This document shows positions 1 to 8,363 of a stretch of 50,227 nt of DNA, in pieces. The position numbers and the translations under genes were made by a program. Every line of letters begins with the position of its first letter. Within the stretch, counting starts at the first letter, position 1. This DNA comes from Betaproteobacteria bacterium. GTDB lineage: Bacteria; Pseudomonadota; Gammaproteobacteria; Burkholderiales; Casimicrobiaceae. The stretch spans positions 1-50,227 of the forward strand of contig VBCG01000001.1 in assembly GCA_005881895.1 (NCBI GenBank), written 5' to 3'. A model generated the notes under the pieces. It had not been told where the DNA came from. It was given only the letters and a program-made list of their open reading frames with translations, and did not search any database.

Positions 1-435
1 ATCGGCCTCGACATGGCCATCCATCACCCTGAGCATGTGACGAAGCTCGTCGTCACCGGGACGAACTCCCACACTGATGGCTACACCGGAGCGCACTGGG
101 ACGCGGTCGACGCCAATCCGGACGACTGGCCTGCCTCCGAAGCCTATGGCCGCCTGTCTCCTGACGGTGTCGACCACTGGCCCATCGTCCTCGGACGCCT
201 GCAGCGCATGTGGGCAGTGGAACCCAACTTCACGCGCGAGGAGATGCAGAGCATCAAGGCGGCGACCCTGATCATCGTCGGCGACCGCGACCTCGTCACG
301 CCGGAGCACGCCGTCGAAATGTTCAGGACGATCCCTGTCGCGCAACTGTGTGTGGTTCCGCACGCCGGCCACGGGGTCATGCCGAAGGACACGATCCTGA
401 CGTTTCTGAAGGAAGCACCCACCGGTAAGAACTAG
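1..435 (+). CDS. alpha/beta hydrolase, C-terminal part (runs in from the left edge)
   Basis: The reading frame is open from base 1 and ends at the TAG at 433-435, so the gene begins outside the window and the first ATG at 13 is internal. The residues IGLDMAIHHPEHV at the edge are what normally follows the nucleophile elbow of alpha/beta hydrolases; the elbow serine itself is therefore just off the edge. The two other triad positions are visible: the aspartate in VGDRDLVTPEH and the histidine in PHAGHGVM. Such proteins hydrolyse esters, lactones or C-C bonds, and the substrate cannot be told from this piece. No neighbour in the window clearly forms an operon with it. Confidence 0.8.
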   Translation: MGLDMAIHHPEHVTKLVVTGTNSHTDGYTGAHWDAVDANPDDWPASEAYGRLSPDGVDHWPIVLGRLQRMWAVEPNFTREEMQSIKAATLIIVGDRDLVTPEHAVEMFRTIPVAQLCVVPHAGHGVMPKDTILTFLKEAPTGKN

Positions 436-573
436 CCGATTCCTCGCGGATGTCGGCATCCGCTGACCACCGCAGTGAATGCGTCGTGAGACACGACCGA
501 CGCATCCCGGACTTCTTTGCCACGCCACCCGACCGCGTGGTACGGTCAAAATTTCTGCCCGTCAGGATGCGCC

Positions 574-1551
574 ATGGCCGAGGTCGTTCCGAGCGAAGAA
601 TTGCGCGCGCTTCTGTTGCGGTTGTACTCGGCAATGGAAGCGCAGGAAGTCGAGACGCTCAGGGAAATGTTCTCGACGAGCGCGCATGCGCTTGCCATCG
701 GAACCGATCCGAACGAGTGGTGGACCGGATCCGATGGCCTCGAAGTCTGGATCGTCCAGATCCGCGAGGCGGGCGGGTTCAGGTTCAAAGCGCGCAAGCC
801 CACGGCGTATTGCGTCGGCAACGTCGGATGGGTGGCGGACGAGCCGCTCGTCACGATCGCGAATGGTGTCGAGATCCGAGTGCGCGTGACCGCGGTCCTC
901 GTGATCGAGCGCGGTCACTGGCGCATCGCGCAATGGCATGCGTCGATCGCGCAGACGAACGAGGAATCGTTCGGGATGGCGTTCACGACAAGTGTCGACA
1001 GGATCGAGCACAGCGTCCGCGCCGATCGACCAGATGTGCGCCCAGCGTCAGCGCCCGATGGCACAGTGACTATCGTGTTCAGCGACATCGAATCATCGAC
1101 GGTGCTGCTCGACCGGCTCGGCGACAGCGAGTTCCTGCGCATGCTCGGCTGGCACGACCGCATCGTGCGCGACACCGCCGAGGAGCACCGCGGCTTCGTC
1201 GTGAAATCGCAGGGCGACGGCTTCATGCTCGCGTTTCCTTCCGCAGCGTTCGCGTTACGCGCGAGCCTCACGATGCGCGACCGGATCGCCGAGGGTTTCG
1301 CCGGGCTTCCGGTACGAATTCGTGCCGGGCTGCATTCCGGTGAAGCGATCAAGCACGACGACGACTTCTACGGCAGAACGGTCGCGATCGCCGCTCGCAT
1401 CAGCGCATTGGCGCTCGGTGGCGAGGTTCTCGCATCGGATCTCGTCTATGCGTTGGCTCGTGGACTTGGCACTTTCACATTCGGGGATCCGCGCACTGCA
1501 ACGCTGAAAGGCATCGACGGCAGCTTCGACCTGCATCCCGTTCTCGGATGA
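574..1551 (+). CDS. SnoaL-like domain fused to a class III adenylate/guanylate cyclase domain
   Basis: The protein has 325 residues. Residues ~1-145 look like a SnoaL/DUF4440-type alpha+beta fold, with the typical end of such domains (GHWRIAQWHASIAQ). Residues ~163-320 form a class III cyclase domain. Both metal-binding aspartates are present: D171 in VFSDIESST and D215 in KSQGDGFML. The helix after FYGRTV reads AIAARIS, so the position normally holding the transition-state asparagine is alanine (A271) while the arginine (R275) is kept; activity is therefore uncertain. I chose the ATG at 574 because the extra N-terminal residues from 517 are not domain-like. If active, it would make cAMP or cGMP in the cytoplasm, with the N-terminal domain as a possible ligand sensor. 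A second cyclase-domain gene follows 126 bp downstream on the same strand. Confidence 0.85.
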   Translation: MAEVVPSEELRALLLRLYSAMEAQEVETLREMFSTSAHALAIGTDPNEWWTGSDGLEVWIVQIREAGGFRFKARKPTAYCVGNVGWVADEPLVTIANGVEIRVRVTAVLVIERGHWRIAQWHASIAQTNEESFGMAFTTSVDRIEHSVRADRPDVRPASAPDGTVTIVFSDIESSTVLLDRLGDSEFLRMLGWHDRIVRDTAEEHRGFVVKSQGDGFMLAFPSAAFALRASLTMRDRIAEGFAGLPVRIRAGLHSGEAIKHDDDFYGRTVAIAARISALALGGEVLASDLVYALARGLGTFTFGDPRTATLKGIDGSFDLHPVLG

Positions 1552-1677
1552 GGCGACCACTTCGGCCCGATTCTGCTCGACGGACGATCGGCCCAGGGTT
1601 GCGCAAGCGCGCAACGATCCGCACACTGTAGTGAATTACCCTGCCCGCGCAGCCGCAAACCGCGGGGGCATCGACCG

Positions 1678-3672
1678 ATGGCCGCGAACCTCCCCGTCAA
1701 TCCCTCTGCTTCGCTGCCCGCGGGCACCGTGACGCTGCTGTTCACCGACATCGAGGGCAGCGCGCGATTGTGGGAAACGCAACAGGCCGCGATGGAGAGG
1801 GCGCTGGCGCGGCACGACGAGCTCTTGCGCTCTTCGATCCGGTCGCGCGGCGGCCACGTTTTCAAGACCGTCGGCGACGCGTTCTGCGCGGCATTCCACA
1901 CGGCGTCGGATGGGCTGACGGCGGCGCTCGAGGCGCAGCGCGCGCTCCATATCGAGTCCTGGCCCGAGCCGGTGAAGCTGCGCGTGCGGATGGCGCTCCA
2001 CACAGGCGATGTCGAAGTGCGCGACGGCGACTACTTCGGCGCACCGCTCAATCGCGTCGCGCGCCTGCTGGCGGCCGGACACGGCGGCCAGACGCTTCTG
2101 TCGGAATCGATGCACGACCTCTGCCGCGGCCACCTGCCGCCGCTCGCGAGCGTCAAGGCGTTGGGCGAGCACGGCCTCAAGGACCTCGCCCGCCGTGAAG
2201 CGGTGTTCCAGCTCTGCCATCCCGACCTGCCGCAGAGCTTCCCGCCGCTGAAGACGCAGAACGCCCCCATGGACAAGGAAACGCCGTCGATCGCGGTGCT
2301 CCCGTTCGTCAACATGAGCGGGGACGAGGAGAACGAGTATTTCGCCGACGGCCTCGCCGAAGAACTGCTCAACGTCCTGTCGAAAATCCGCGGGCTGCGC
2401 GTCGCCTCACGCACCTCCGCGTTTTCCTTCAAGGGCAAGGACGTCGACATCCCGACGGTGGCGCAGAAGCTCAATGTGGCCACGGTGCTCGAGGGCAGCG
2501 TGCGCAAGTCCGGTAAGCGTGTGCGCATCACGGCACAGCTGATCCAAGTGGCATCGGATTCGCACCTGTGGTCGGACACCTACGACCGCGAGCTCGATGA
2601 CATTTTCGCCGTCCAGGACGACATCGCGCAGTCGGTGGTGAAGGAGCTGCGCGCGGCGCTCCTGGGCGAGCACCTCGGATCGAAGGCGAGTGCCGACGCA
2701 AAGGCGGAAGTCGAGGCGGCGGCGACCGGCCGCGCCGGCAACCCGGAGGCGCACCGGCTCTACCTGCAGGGCCGGTATTTTCTCGAACGGCTGACCGAAG
2801 CGGATGTGGCCCGCGGCGCGAAATACTTGGAGCAAGCGACCGCGCTCGATCCCGAGTTTGCGCTCGGGTGGGCGGGCCTCGCTCGGGCGTACCACCTGCA
2901 GGCGGCGTGGGGGTGGGCGCCGATGGCCGCAGGATTCGAGCGCGCGCGCGAAGCGGCCAGGCGGGCGCTCGCCCTCGCGCCGGATCTCGCCGAGGGACAC
3001 GTCTGTCTCGGCATGGTCCTCGAGCGCGGCGACTGGGACTTGCGGGGAGCGGATGTCGAATTCCAGCGCGCCTTCGATCTCGCTCCCGGCAACGTGGATG
3101 TGCTCCTCGCGCGTGCCGGACTCGCCGCCATCCTCGGTCGCAACGACGAAGCGATCGAGCTCCGGCAGAAAGCGGTTGCGCTCGATCCGTTGAGCACGAC
3201 CACCCGGCGCGCGCTCGGATACAGTTACGCGAAATCCGGGCGCTTCGACGACGCGGTCGCGGAGCTTCACGCTGCCCTCGATCTCAATCCCAAGACTGGA
3301 CTGGCGCACAGAGATCTCTCCGATATCCGGCTGCAGCAGGGTCGCACCGCGGAGGCGATCGCGGAGGCCGCATTGGAGCCGATTCCGATTTTGAGTCTGT
3401 GCGCGACCGCCAACGCACAGCACACGTCTGGACATGCAGCCGAATCGGACGCCGCGCTATCGCAGCTGATCGCCGATCACGCGGACGTCGCGGCGTACGA
3501 TATCGCCCTAGTCTGCGCCTGGCGCGGTGAAGTCGACCACGCCTTCGAATGGCTGGAGCGCGCGTACGCGCAGCGCGACACCGGGATGCCGCTTTTGGCC
3601 ACCGACCAATTTCTTGCACCGTTGCACGACGATCCGCGGTGGTCGCCGCTTATCAAGAAGATGGGGTTCTGA
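1678..3672 (+). CDS. class III cyclase with TolB-like and TPR regions
   Basis: This 664-residue protein has three parts. Residues ~16-180 are a class III cyclase domain with both metal aspartates (D24 in FTDIEGS, D67 in VGDAF) and, unlike the upstream cyclase, both transition-state residues (N125 and R129 in NRVAR). Residues ~200-325 match the TolB/FlgO-like region often found in such proteins (SIAVLPFVNMSGDEENEYF, then GLAEELLNVLSKI). Residues ~350-640 are helical TPR-like repeats rich in A, L and D-P turns. No signal peptide or clear membrane span is seen, so it is probably cytoplasmic. Related proteins are taken to be cyclases controlled by protein-protein contacts through the TPR part. 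The ATG at 1678 begins directly before the domain. Confidence 0.88.
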   Translation: MAANLPVNPSASLPAGTVTLLFTDIEGSARLWETQQAAMERALARHDELLRSSIRSRGGHVFKTVGDAFCAAFHTASDGLTAALEAQRALHIESWPEPVKLRVRMALHTGDVEVRDGDYFGAPLNRVARLLAAGHGGQTLLSESMHDLCRGHLPPLASVKALGEHGLKDLARREAVFQLCHPDLPQSFPPLKTQNAPMDKETPSIAVLPFVNMSGDEENEYFADGLAEELLNVLSKIRGLRVASRTSAFSFKGKDVDIPTVAQKLNVATVLEGSVRKSGKRVRITAQLIQVASDSHLWSDTYDRELDDIFAVQDDIAQSVVKELRAALLGEHLGSKASADAKAEVEAAATGRAGNPEAHRLYLQGRYFLERLTEADVARGAKYLEQATALDPEFALGWAGLARAYHLQAAWGWAPMAAGFERAREAARRALALAPDLAEGHVCLGMVLERGDWDLRGADVEFQRAFDLAPGNVDVLLARAGLAAILGRNDEAIELRQKAVALDPLSTTTRRALGYSYAKSGRFDDAVAELHAALDLNPKTGLAHRDLSDIRLQQGRTAEAIAEAALEPIPILSLCATANAQHTSGHAAESDAALSQLIADHADVAAYDIALVCAWRGEVDHAFEWLERAYAQRDTGMPLLATDQFLAPLHDDPRWSPLIKKMGF

Positions 3673-3782
3673 ATGGGCGTCTGCTATCGCGCCAGCGAAC
3701 GTCGGCTTTACGACGTCAGGTGGAAGGAATGGGGCGCGACCGTTTTCCAGCACGCGAAATCGCCATCGCCCTTGCCCCCCGG

Positions 3783-4206
3783 TCACTGAGCGGATTCTCC
3801 GAGCGCAGCGCCTAAGCGGGTGAAATCAGCGTCGCATGATACGAGCACCGCGTCGTTAGTCAGAGCGAGTGTTGCGAGATGCGCATCGGTCGTTAGATTG
3901 CCCGCGGTGCCGCTGTGGTGGAGAAGCGTTTTCAGCCTTCCCCAATGGTCGTCCTTCTCCGAAACGATGCGGATGTTGTCCTGGGCGAGCCAGCTATCGA
4001 CCGTAGCGGCCGCCGCGTCCGGCACAAGGGGGCGCGGGAACACACGAGAATTGGTGGCGAGCCGCAGGAAGCCGAGCAGAACGACCGGGCAAGCCGATAG
4101 TTTCCTCGTCGTTCACGGCCGCTCTCCACCATGCGCGCACGCGCTCGTGCGGCGCTGCGTCCGAGTTCACCGCGTAGAGCAGGGCATTCAAGTCGATGAT
4201 TTTCAC
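3783..4206 (-). pseudogene. VapC-like PIN-domain toxin, frameshifted
   Basis: A GTG at 4206-4204 begins V-K-I-I-D-L-N-A-L-L-Y-A-V, the usual PIN-domain start with its first catalytic aspartate. The frame is good until GLPGR near 4085, after which homology continues in another frame as LLGFLRLATNSRVFPRPL and runs to the TAA-type end at 3783 through TTDAHLATLA and SCDADFTRL, which carry the later acidic residues. Related toxins read roughly GLPWVVLLGF at this place, so two bases appear to be missing around 4081-4086. The GTG overlaps the stop of the antitoxin remnant upstream (GTGA), the arrangement of a working vapBC operon. Either a dead toxin gene or a consensus error. Confidence 0.75.
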
Positions 4207-4322
4207 TTGCGCAGCGCAAGCTCGCGGACAATCTCCTCGTCCTCCGGCGCGGCAGCCAGGGCGAGCGCCTTGTCGAGCGAGACGCGGGGCGCCCCGATAC
4301 ATCGTGCCGCCTCGGGATTGCG
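4203..4322 (-). pseudogene. C-terminal remnant of a VapB-like antitoxin
   Basis: The frame ending in TGA at 4205-4203 encodes about 39 residues, finishing in SLDKALALAAAPEDEEIVRE then LALRK, a plausible antitoxin tail. It is closed upstream by an in-frame TAG at 4325-4323 and has no start codon in the piece. Its stop overlaps the GTG of the broken toxin by two bases. The missing N-terminus coincides with the position of the promoter and start of the forward Phd/VapC pair, so the older module may have been truncated when the newer one arrived. The family call rests on context more than on sequence. Confidence 0.5.
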
Positions 4323-4323
4323 C

Positions 4324-4329
4324 TATAAT
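4324..4329 (+). promoter_or_regulatory. candidate -10 box for the Phd/VapC pair
   Basis: A perfect TATAAT lies 44 bp upstream of the antitoxin ATG. No good TTGACA-like -35 box is seen 16-18 bp further upstream, so the promoter may be weak or need an activator. Antitoxins of this family usually repress their own promoter, but I see no clear operator palindrome here. Confidence 0.4.
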
Positions 4330-4372
4330 GCCACCATCCAGCTTACTGTCTAGCTCGTTACCGGAGACCGCT

Positions 4373-4615
4373 ATGCGTGAAGTTGGGGCTTTCGAGGCGA
4401 AGAACAAATTCGGTACTTTGCTCGACTGGGTCGAAAAGGGCGAGGAAGTCGTCATTACTCGCCGCGGCAAGGTCGTCGCACGGCTGATTCCCGGCACGAG
4501 TGGCTTCGATCGCGAAAAGGCCGCGCAAGCCGTGGCCGGCATCCTTGCTCGGCGTGTTGGCGTGACGCTGGGCGGCCTGAAGATCAAAGACCTCGTGAAC
4601 GAAGGCCGCCGGTGA
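4373..4615 (+). CDS. Phd/YefM-type antitoxin
   Basis: The 80-residue protein begins MREVGAFEAKNKFGTLLDWV and continues with GEEVVITRRGKVVARLIP, the classical N-terminal DNA-binding and dimer fold of Phd/YefM antitoxins. The C-terminal half (about residues 45-80) would wrap the toxin. The ATG at 4373 is chosen because everything upstream in the frame is unlike a protein. It overlaps the toxin gene by four bases (GTGA), which implies translational coupling and fixes the pair as a type II toxin-antitoxin operon. Confidence 0.88.
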   Translation: MREVGAFEAKNKFGTLLDWVEKGEEVVITRRGKVVARLIPGTSGFDREKAAQAVAGILARRVGVTLGGLKIKDLVNEGRR

Positions 4616-5025
4616 GTTTGGTCATCGACAGCTCAGTCACCCTCGCTTGGCTCTTCGAGGACGAGCGGACTGATCACGCCGACGTTGTGATGCGCCAAGT
4701 CGCGAAGGTGGGAGCAGTGGTCCCGTCGCTGTGGTGGCTGGAGATCGCCAACGCGTTGCAATCAGCGGTGCGACGCAAGCGGATAAACGCTGCGTTTCGC
4801 GACGCCTCGATCGCGGACCTGCGTGCGTTCCCGATTGCGGTTGACTCCGAAACGGATCGCCACGCGTGGGGCACTACCCTGACCTTGGCGGAGCGTTGCC
4901 GACTTACGCTCCACGATGCTGCCTATCTCGAGCTCGCGCAGCGCCTACGGGTTCCACTTGCCTCGCTGGATCAGGAACTGCGCGCTGCATGCCGCGTTCT
5001 GCGCGTCGCACTGCGACCCGCGTGA
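4612..5025 (+). CDS. VapC-like PIN-domain ribonuclease toxin
   Basis: The 137-residue protein starts at GTG 4612. PIN-domain acidic residues are all visible: the aspartate in LVIDSSVTLAWLF, the glutamate in WWLEIANAL, the aspartate in LHDAAYLELA and the aspartate in ASLDQEL. Such toxins are Mg-dependent RNases that cut tRNA or rRNA and are held inactive by the antitoxin encoded just upstream. The reading frame is intact and of normal length, in contrast to the reverse-strand PIN gene 400 bp away. Confidence 0.9.
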   Translation: MSLVIDSSVTLAWLFEDERTDHADVVMRQVAKVGAVVPSLWWLEIANALQSAVRRKRINAAFRDASIADLRAFPIAVDSETDRHAWGTTLTLAERCRLTLHDAAYLELAQRLRVPLASLDQELRAACRVLRVALRPA

Positions 5026-5083
5026 CGGAGTTGGGGGCACGCGCTGTAGCGCGCGGACCCGCACGCTCTGTTCGCTTCGCGAC

Positions 5084-5204
5084 TCAACGATTGCCATGGC
5101 ACTCCGCGCAGCCCCGCGAAATGAACAAGTGCTTGCCGCGCGCGATCGACGCTCGCGATCAGAGCGACGATCACATACAAACCGACCTTGAGCGCTTTTC
5201 GCAT
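5084..5204 (-). pseudogene. cytochrome c fragment, frameshifted and truncated
   Basis: From the ATG at 5204 the frame gives a signal-peptide-like start (MRKALKVGLYVIVALIASV). The neighbouring frame then encodes IARGKHLFISRGCAECHGNR followed by TGA at 5086-5084. GCAECHG is a CxxCH haem-binding motif in the usual GK-x-L-x-x-x-x-GC context of class I cytochromes c. The signal peptide and haem site lie in different frames, and the rest of the domain (distal methionine) is missing, so this is a remnant. Confidence 0.5.
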
Positions 5205-5280
5205 GCAATAACCTCGAGGATCGAAAACCCCGGGTGCGTTCCGCGGGTCGAAGATTACTATACGAACGAATGGCATAACG

Positions 5281-5742
5281 ATGTCACGTCTACAGAGCGC
5301 GGGCATCCTCGTATACCGCCGGCGTAACGATGCGCTCGAGTTTCTTCTCGTCCATCCCGGCGGGCCGTTCTGGCAGCGCAGGGACGCCGGCGCATGGTCG
5401 ATTCCGAAGGGTGAATTCAGCGAAGGCGAGTCGCCCGAAGCCGCCGCGCGGCGCGAGTTCACCGAAGAGACCAGCGCGACGCTGCCGGATCACTTGATCG
5501 CGTTAACGCCCATCGCACAGTCGCGCGGCAAAGTGGTTCATCCGTTTGCTGTCGAAGCCGATATCGATGCGGACACTCTGCGCAGCAACACGTTTACGCT
5601 TGAATGGCCGCCGCGCTCGGGCATCATGCGCGAATTTCCCGAGGTCGATCGCGCGGCGTGGTATTCGCTGGCCGACGCGCAACGCAAGATCATTGCCGGT
5701 CAGCGGCCGATATTGACGGAGCTGGTGGAGCGCGTGAAATGA
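5281..5742 (+). CDS. Nudix hydrolase
   Basis: The 153-residue protein carries a Nudix box, GEFSEGESPEAAARREFTEE, matching G-x5-E-x7-REUxEE at about residues 42-61. The start (MSRLQSAGILVYRRR) and the segment GPFWQRRDAGAWSIPKG resemble the group of Nudix proteins that act on nucleoside diphosphate derivatives or small dinucleotides, but the substrate cannot be assigned. It is cytoplasmic. It ends only 3 bp before the converging SnoaL-like gene. Confidence 0.88.
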   Translation: MSRLQSAGILVYRRRNDALEFLLVHPGGPFWQRRDAGAWSIPKGEFSEGESPEAAARREFTEETSATLPDHLIALTPIAQSRGKVVHPFAVEADIDADTLRSNTFTLEWPPRSGIMREFPEVDRAAWYSLADAQRKIIAGQRPILTELVERVK

Positions 5743-5745
5743 CAA

Positions 5746-6117
5746 TCAGGCGAGCATGTTGGCGTCGCGAAACAGAACCCACTTGCCGCTACGCTTTTGC
5801 AGGATCGACAGCGCGTTGCCGGTGCGTGTCGCCGGTGTTCCTCCGCGCGGCGTCATGGCAACGGAGAGCTTGGTCCAGAGATAGGCCCAATCGCCGAACA
5901 CCTTGATCTCCTGAATCTCGCTTTTCGCTTCCATCGCGACATCTTTGAGCGCGTTGTGCCCCGCGATGAACTCCGCCTTGCGCATCGGCGTTTGTCCAGC
6001 AACGAGAAACACGACGTCGTCCGCCATCAGGCTCAACACTTTTTCGATGTCGCCGGCGTTCGACGCGGTGATCCACGTCGACACGAGATCGCGGATCGCC
6101 CGCTCATCGCCATCCAT
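5746..6117 (-). CDS. SnoaL-like/DUF4440 family protein
   Basis: The 123-residue protein begins MDGDERAIRDLVSTWITASN and contains the typical NAGDIEKVLSLMADDVVFL segment, followed by SGKWVLFRDANML at the end, as in the SgcJ/EcaC/DUF4440 group of NTF2-like folds. The ATG at 6117 overlaps the stop of the upstream molybdenum subunit (ATGA), so it is the last gene of the aldehyde oxidoreductase operon. Its role is unknown; proteins of this fold bind small hydrophobic ligands or catalyse simple isomerisations. Confidence 0.82.
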   Translation of the reverse strand: MDGDERAIRDLVSTWITASNAGDIEKVLSLMADDVVFLVAGQTPMRKAEFIAGHNALKDVAMEAKSEIQEIKVFGDWAYLWTKLSVAMTPRGGTPATRTGNALSILQKRSGKWVLFRDANMLA

Positions 6118-8363
6118 CAAACGACCTGGTCGAGCGTAATGGGAAGATCGCGAATGCGGCGGCCGGTCGCGTGGTACACCGCATTGCACAGCGCGCCACC
6201 GACACCGGTGATGCCGATTTCGCCGATGCCGCGCGCGCCGAGCGCCGTGAAACGGTTATCCGGCTCGTCAATGAACGCGACTTCGAGCCGACCGATGTCG
6301 GCATTGACGGGAACGTGATATTCGGCGAGGTTGCTGTTGACGATGCGGCCCGTTTGTCGATCGAGCACCGAATGCTCGAACAACGCGAGGCTCACGCCCC
6401 AGACGATGCCACCGCGCAATTGGCTCATGGCGGTCTTGGCGTTCAACCGCCGGCCGACGTCGTAGGTGGCGACGATCCGCGGCACGCGAATTTCGCCCAA
6501 CTCCTGATCGATCCTCACTTCGGCGAACACCGCGCCGAACGAATGGGCCGCGTAGCGCTTTTCCTCCTCGGCATCGGGCGCCGCATCGCCGCTCGCGACG
6601 AGCGGGGAGCCGCGTCGTCCCAGAAAAGCCGCCAACTCCTCGCGCCGTTGCGGATCGACCGTCGACATCAACACTCCGTTGTCGATCGTGACCTGCGCCG
6701 GCGTCAAGCCTTTGACGGGCGAGCGCTCGTCGCGGATGGCCTGCATGATGACCTTCTGGCGCAATGCATTGCACGCGCTCAATACCGCCGGACCGACGCT
6801 CGCCGACGTCATCGATCCGCCGGAGACAGGCGCGGGCGGCAACGATGTGTCGCCGAGCTCGAAGCGCACCTTCTCCAACGGGAGACCGAGCGCTTCCGCG
6901 GCAATCTGCGTCATGACGGTATAGGCACCGGTACCAAGGTCTTGCGTCCCGGACTGAACGAGCGCCGATCCATCGGGCAGCATCGTCGCAAGCGCTGCCG
7001 CAGGCTGCGAGTGCGCGGGAAACGTCGCAGTCCCCAATCCCCAGCCAATCAGGTAGCGGCCGCTCTGCATCGAACGTGGCGCGGGGTTTCGCCGTGCCCA
7101 GCCGAAGCGCGTCGCGGCATCGCGGTAGCAATCGCGCAAATATTTGCTCGTGAACGGCTTGCCGCTCTGCGGCTCGGCGTCCGCGTAGTTGCGAAGCCGC
7201 AACTCGAGTGGATCGATCGCGAGCGCGTACGCGAGCTCATCCATCGCGACTTCGAGAGCGAAAGTCCCGGTCGACAACCCGGGCGCGCGCTGAAAGGTCG
7301 GCGTGCCGACGTTGAGACTGGCGAGTCGTTGCGACGTCGCGCCGTTCGGGCATGCATAGAGCATTCGCGTGGGCGCCGAAGAGGGTTCGGTGAAATCCTC
7401 GATCTGCGACGTGTGCGAGATGACGTCGTGCCGCATGGCGGTTAACGTTCCGTCGCGCCGCGCGGCCAGCACGATGTGTTGCTCGGTTTGCGGCCTGCCA
7501 CCGACGGGGCCGAACATTTGCGGGCGCGCGAGCACGAGCTTGACCGGGCGCTGCAGCTTGCGCGATGCCATCGCGGCAAGAACCACGTGCGACCACGTCG
7601 ATCCTTTGCAGCCGAAGCCACCGCCGACGAACGGAGACACGACCCGAACCTTGTCCAGCGGAATGCCCAGCGTCTTGGCGACGGTCGAGCGGACGCCCGA
7701 GACATACTGCGTCGAATCGTAGAGCAGCAACTGGTCGCCGTCCCAGGAAGCGACCGTTGCGTGCGGCTCCATCGGATTGTGATGCTCCATCGGCGTTGTA
7801 TAGACGGCGTCGATCTTTACTTCCCCCGCCGCGACGCCGGCCGCGAAGTCGCCCCAGCTTGTCTCACTGGGTGCGCGGCCCTGTGTCGCTGGCGCATGTG
7901 GAGCGCGTTTCGCGCTGGCGAAGTCGAGCGTCGACGTTTGCGGCGTGTACATTGCCTGGATCCGCGACGCTGCAGCGGTCGCACGCTCGAACGTATCGGC
8001 GACCACGACGGCGATCGGCTGTCCGTTGTAGTTGACCACGTCGTCCTGCAGGAGTGACATCACGCGGCCGGCGGGCGGATTGACTGCGGCGCGTCCGCGC
8101 TGCGGCAGCGCCGGCGCATTGAGATGCGTGAGGACCAGCAACACGCCGGGCGAGCGTTCCGCGTCGCGCGTATCGAGTCGCGTGATGCGCGCGCTCGGAA
8201 CCGTGCTTTGCACGAGCACGGCATGGCACAAGCGCGGCAACGTGAATTCCGCTGCGTAGCGCGCAGCGCCGGTTACCTTGAGACGCCCATCGGTGCGGTC
8301 GATCGGCTGTCCGATAATCTTATATGTGCCCTCGTTGAAACTGTCGTCGTTGTTGTCGTTCAT
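6117..8363 (-). CDS. paoC: molybdopterin-binding subunit of a PaoABC-type aldehyde oxidoreductase
   Basis: The 748-residue protein belongs to the xanthine dehydrogenase molybdenum-subunit family, nearest to PaoC (YagR). It starts with YKIIGQPIDRTDGRLKVTG and contains FVGGGFGCKG, a typical molybdopterin segment, and GARGIGEIGITGVGGALCNA near the C-terminus, which holds the catalytic glutamate position. The long reverse frame extends further upstream, but MNDNNDDSF at 8363 is chosen because it overlaps the stop of the FAD subunit (ATGA). It would oxidise aldehydes to acids with a molybdenum cytosine-dinucleotide cofactor, in the periplasm if carried out by the Tat-signal subunit. No paoD-like maturation gene is seen next to the operon. 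Confidence 0.9.
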   Translation of the reverse strand: MNDNNDDSFNEGTYKIIGQPIDRTDGRLKVTGAARYAAEFTLPRLCHAVLVQSTVPSARITRLDTRDAERSPGVLLVLTHLNAPALPQRGRAAVNPPAGRVMSLLQDDVVNYNGQPIAVVVADTFERATAAASRIQAMYTPQTSTLDFASAKRAPHAPATQGRAPSETSWGDFAAGVAAGEVKIDAVYTTPMEHHNPMEPHATVASWDGDQLLLYDSTQYVSGVRSTVAKTLGIPLDKVRVVSPFVGGGFGCKGSTWSHVVLAAMASRKLQRPVKLVLARPQMFGPVGGRPQTEQHIVLAARRDGTLTAMRHDVISHTSQIEDFTEPSSAPTRMLYACPNGATSQRLASLNVGTPTFQRAPGLSTGTFALEVAMDELAYALAIDPLELRLRNYADAEPQSGKPFTSKYLRDCYRDAATRFGWARRNPAPRSMQSGRYLIGWGLGTATFPAHSQPAAALATMLPDGSALVQSGTQDLGTGAYTVMTQIAAEALGLPLEKVRFELGDTSLPPAPVSGGSMTSASVGPAVLSACNALRQKVIMQAIRDERSPVKGLTPAQVTIDNGVLMSTVDPQRREELAAFLGRRGSPLVASGDAAPDAEEEKRYAAHSFGAVFAEVRIDQELGEIRVPRIVATYDVGRRLNAKTAMSQLRGGIVWGVSLALFEHSVLDRQTGRIVNSNLAEYHVPVNADIGRLEVAFIDEPDNRFTALGARGIGEIGITGVGGALCNAVYHATGRRIRDLPITLDQVV

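Noticed and set aside
6171-7445. Long forward reading frame (424 codons)
   Set aside because: It is the opposite-strand shadow of the paoC-like gene in high-G+C DNA; its residues are R/A/H-rich with no domain, and the reverse frame has clear molybdopterin motifs.
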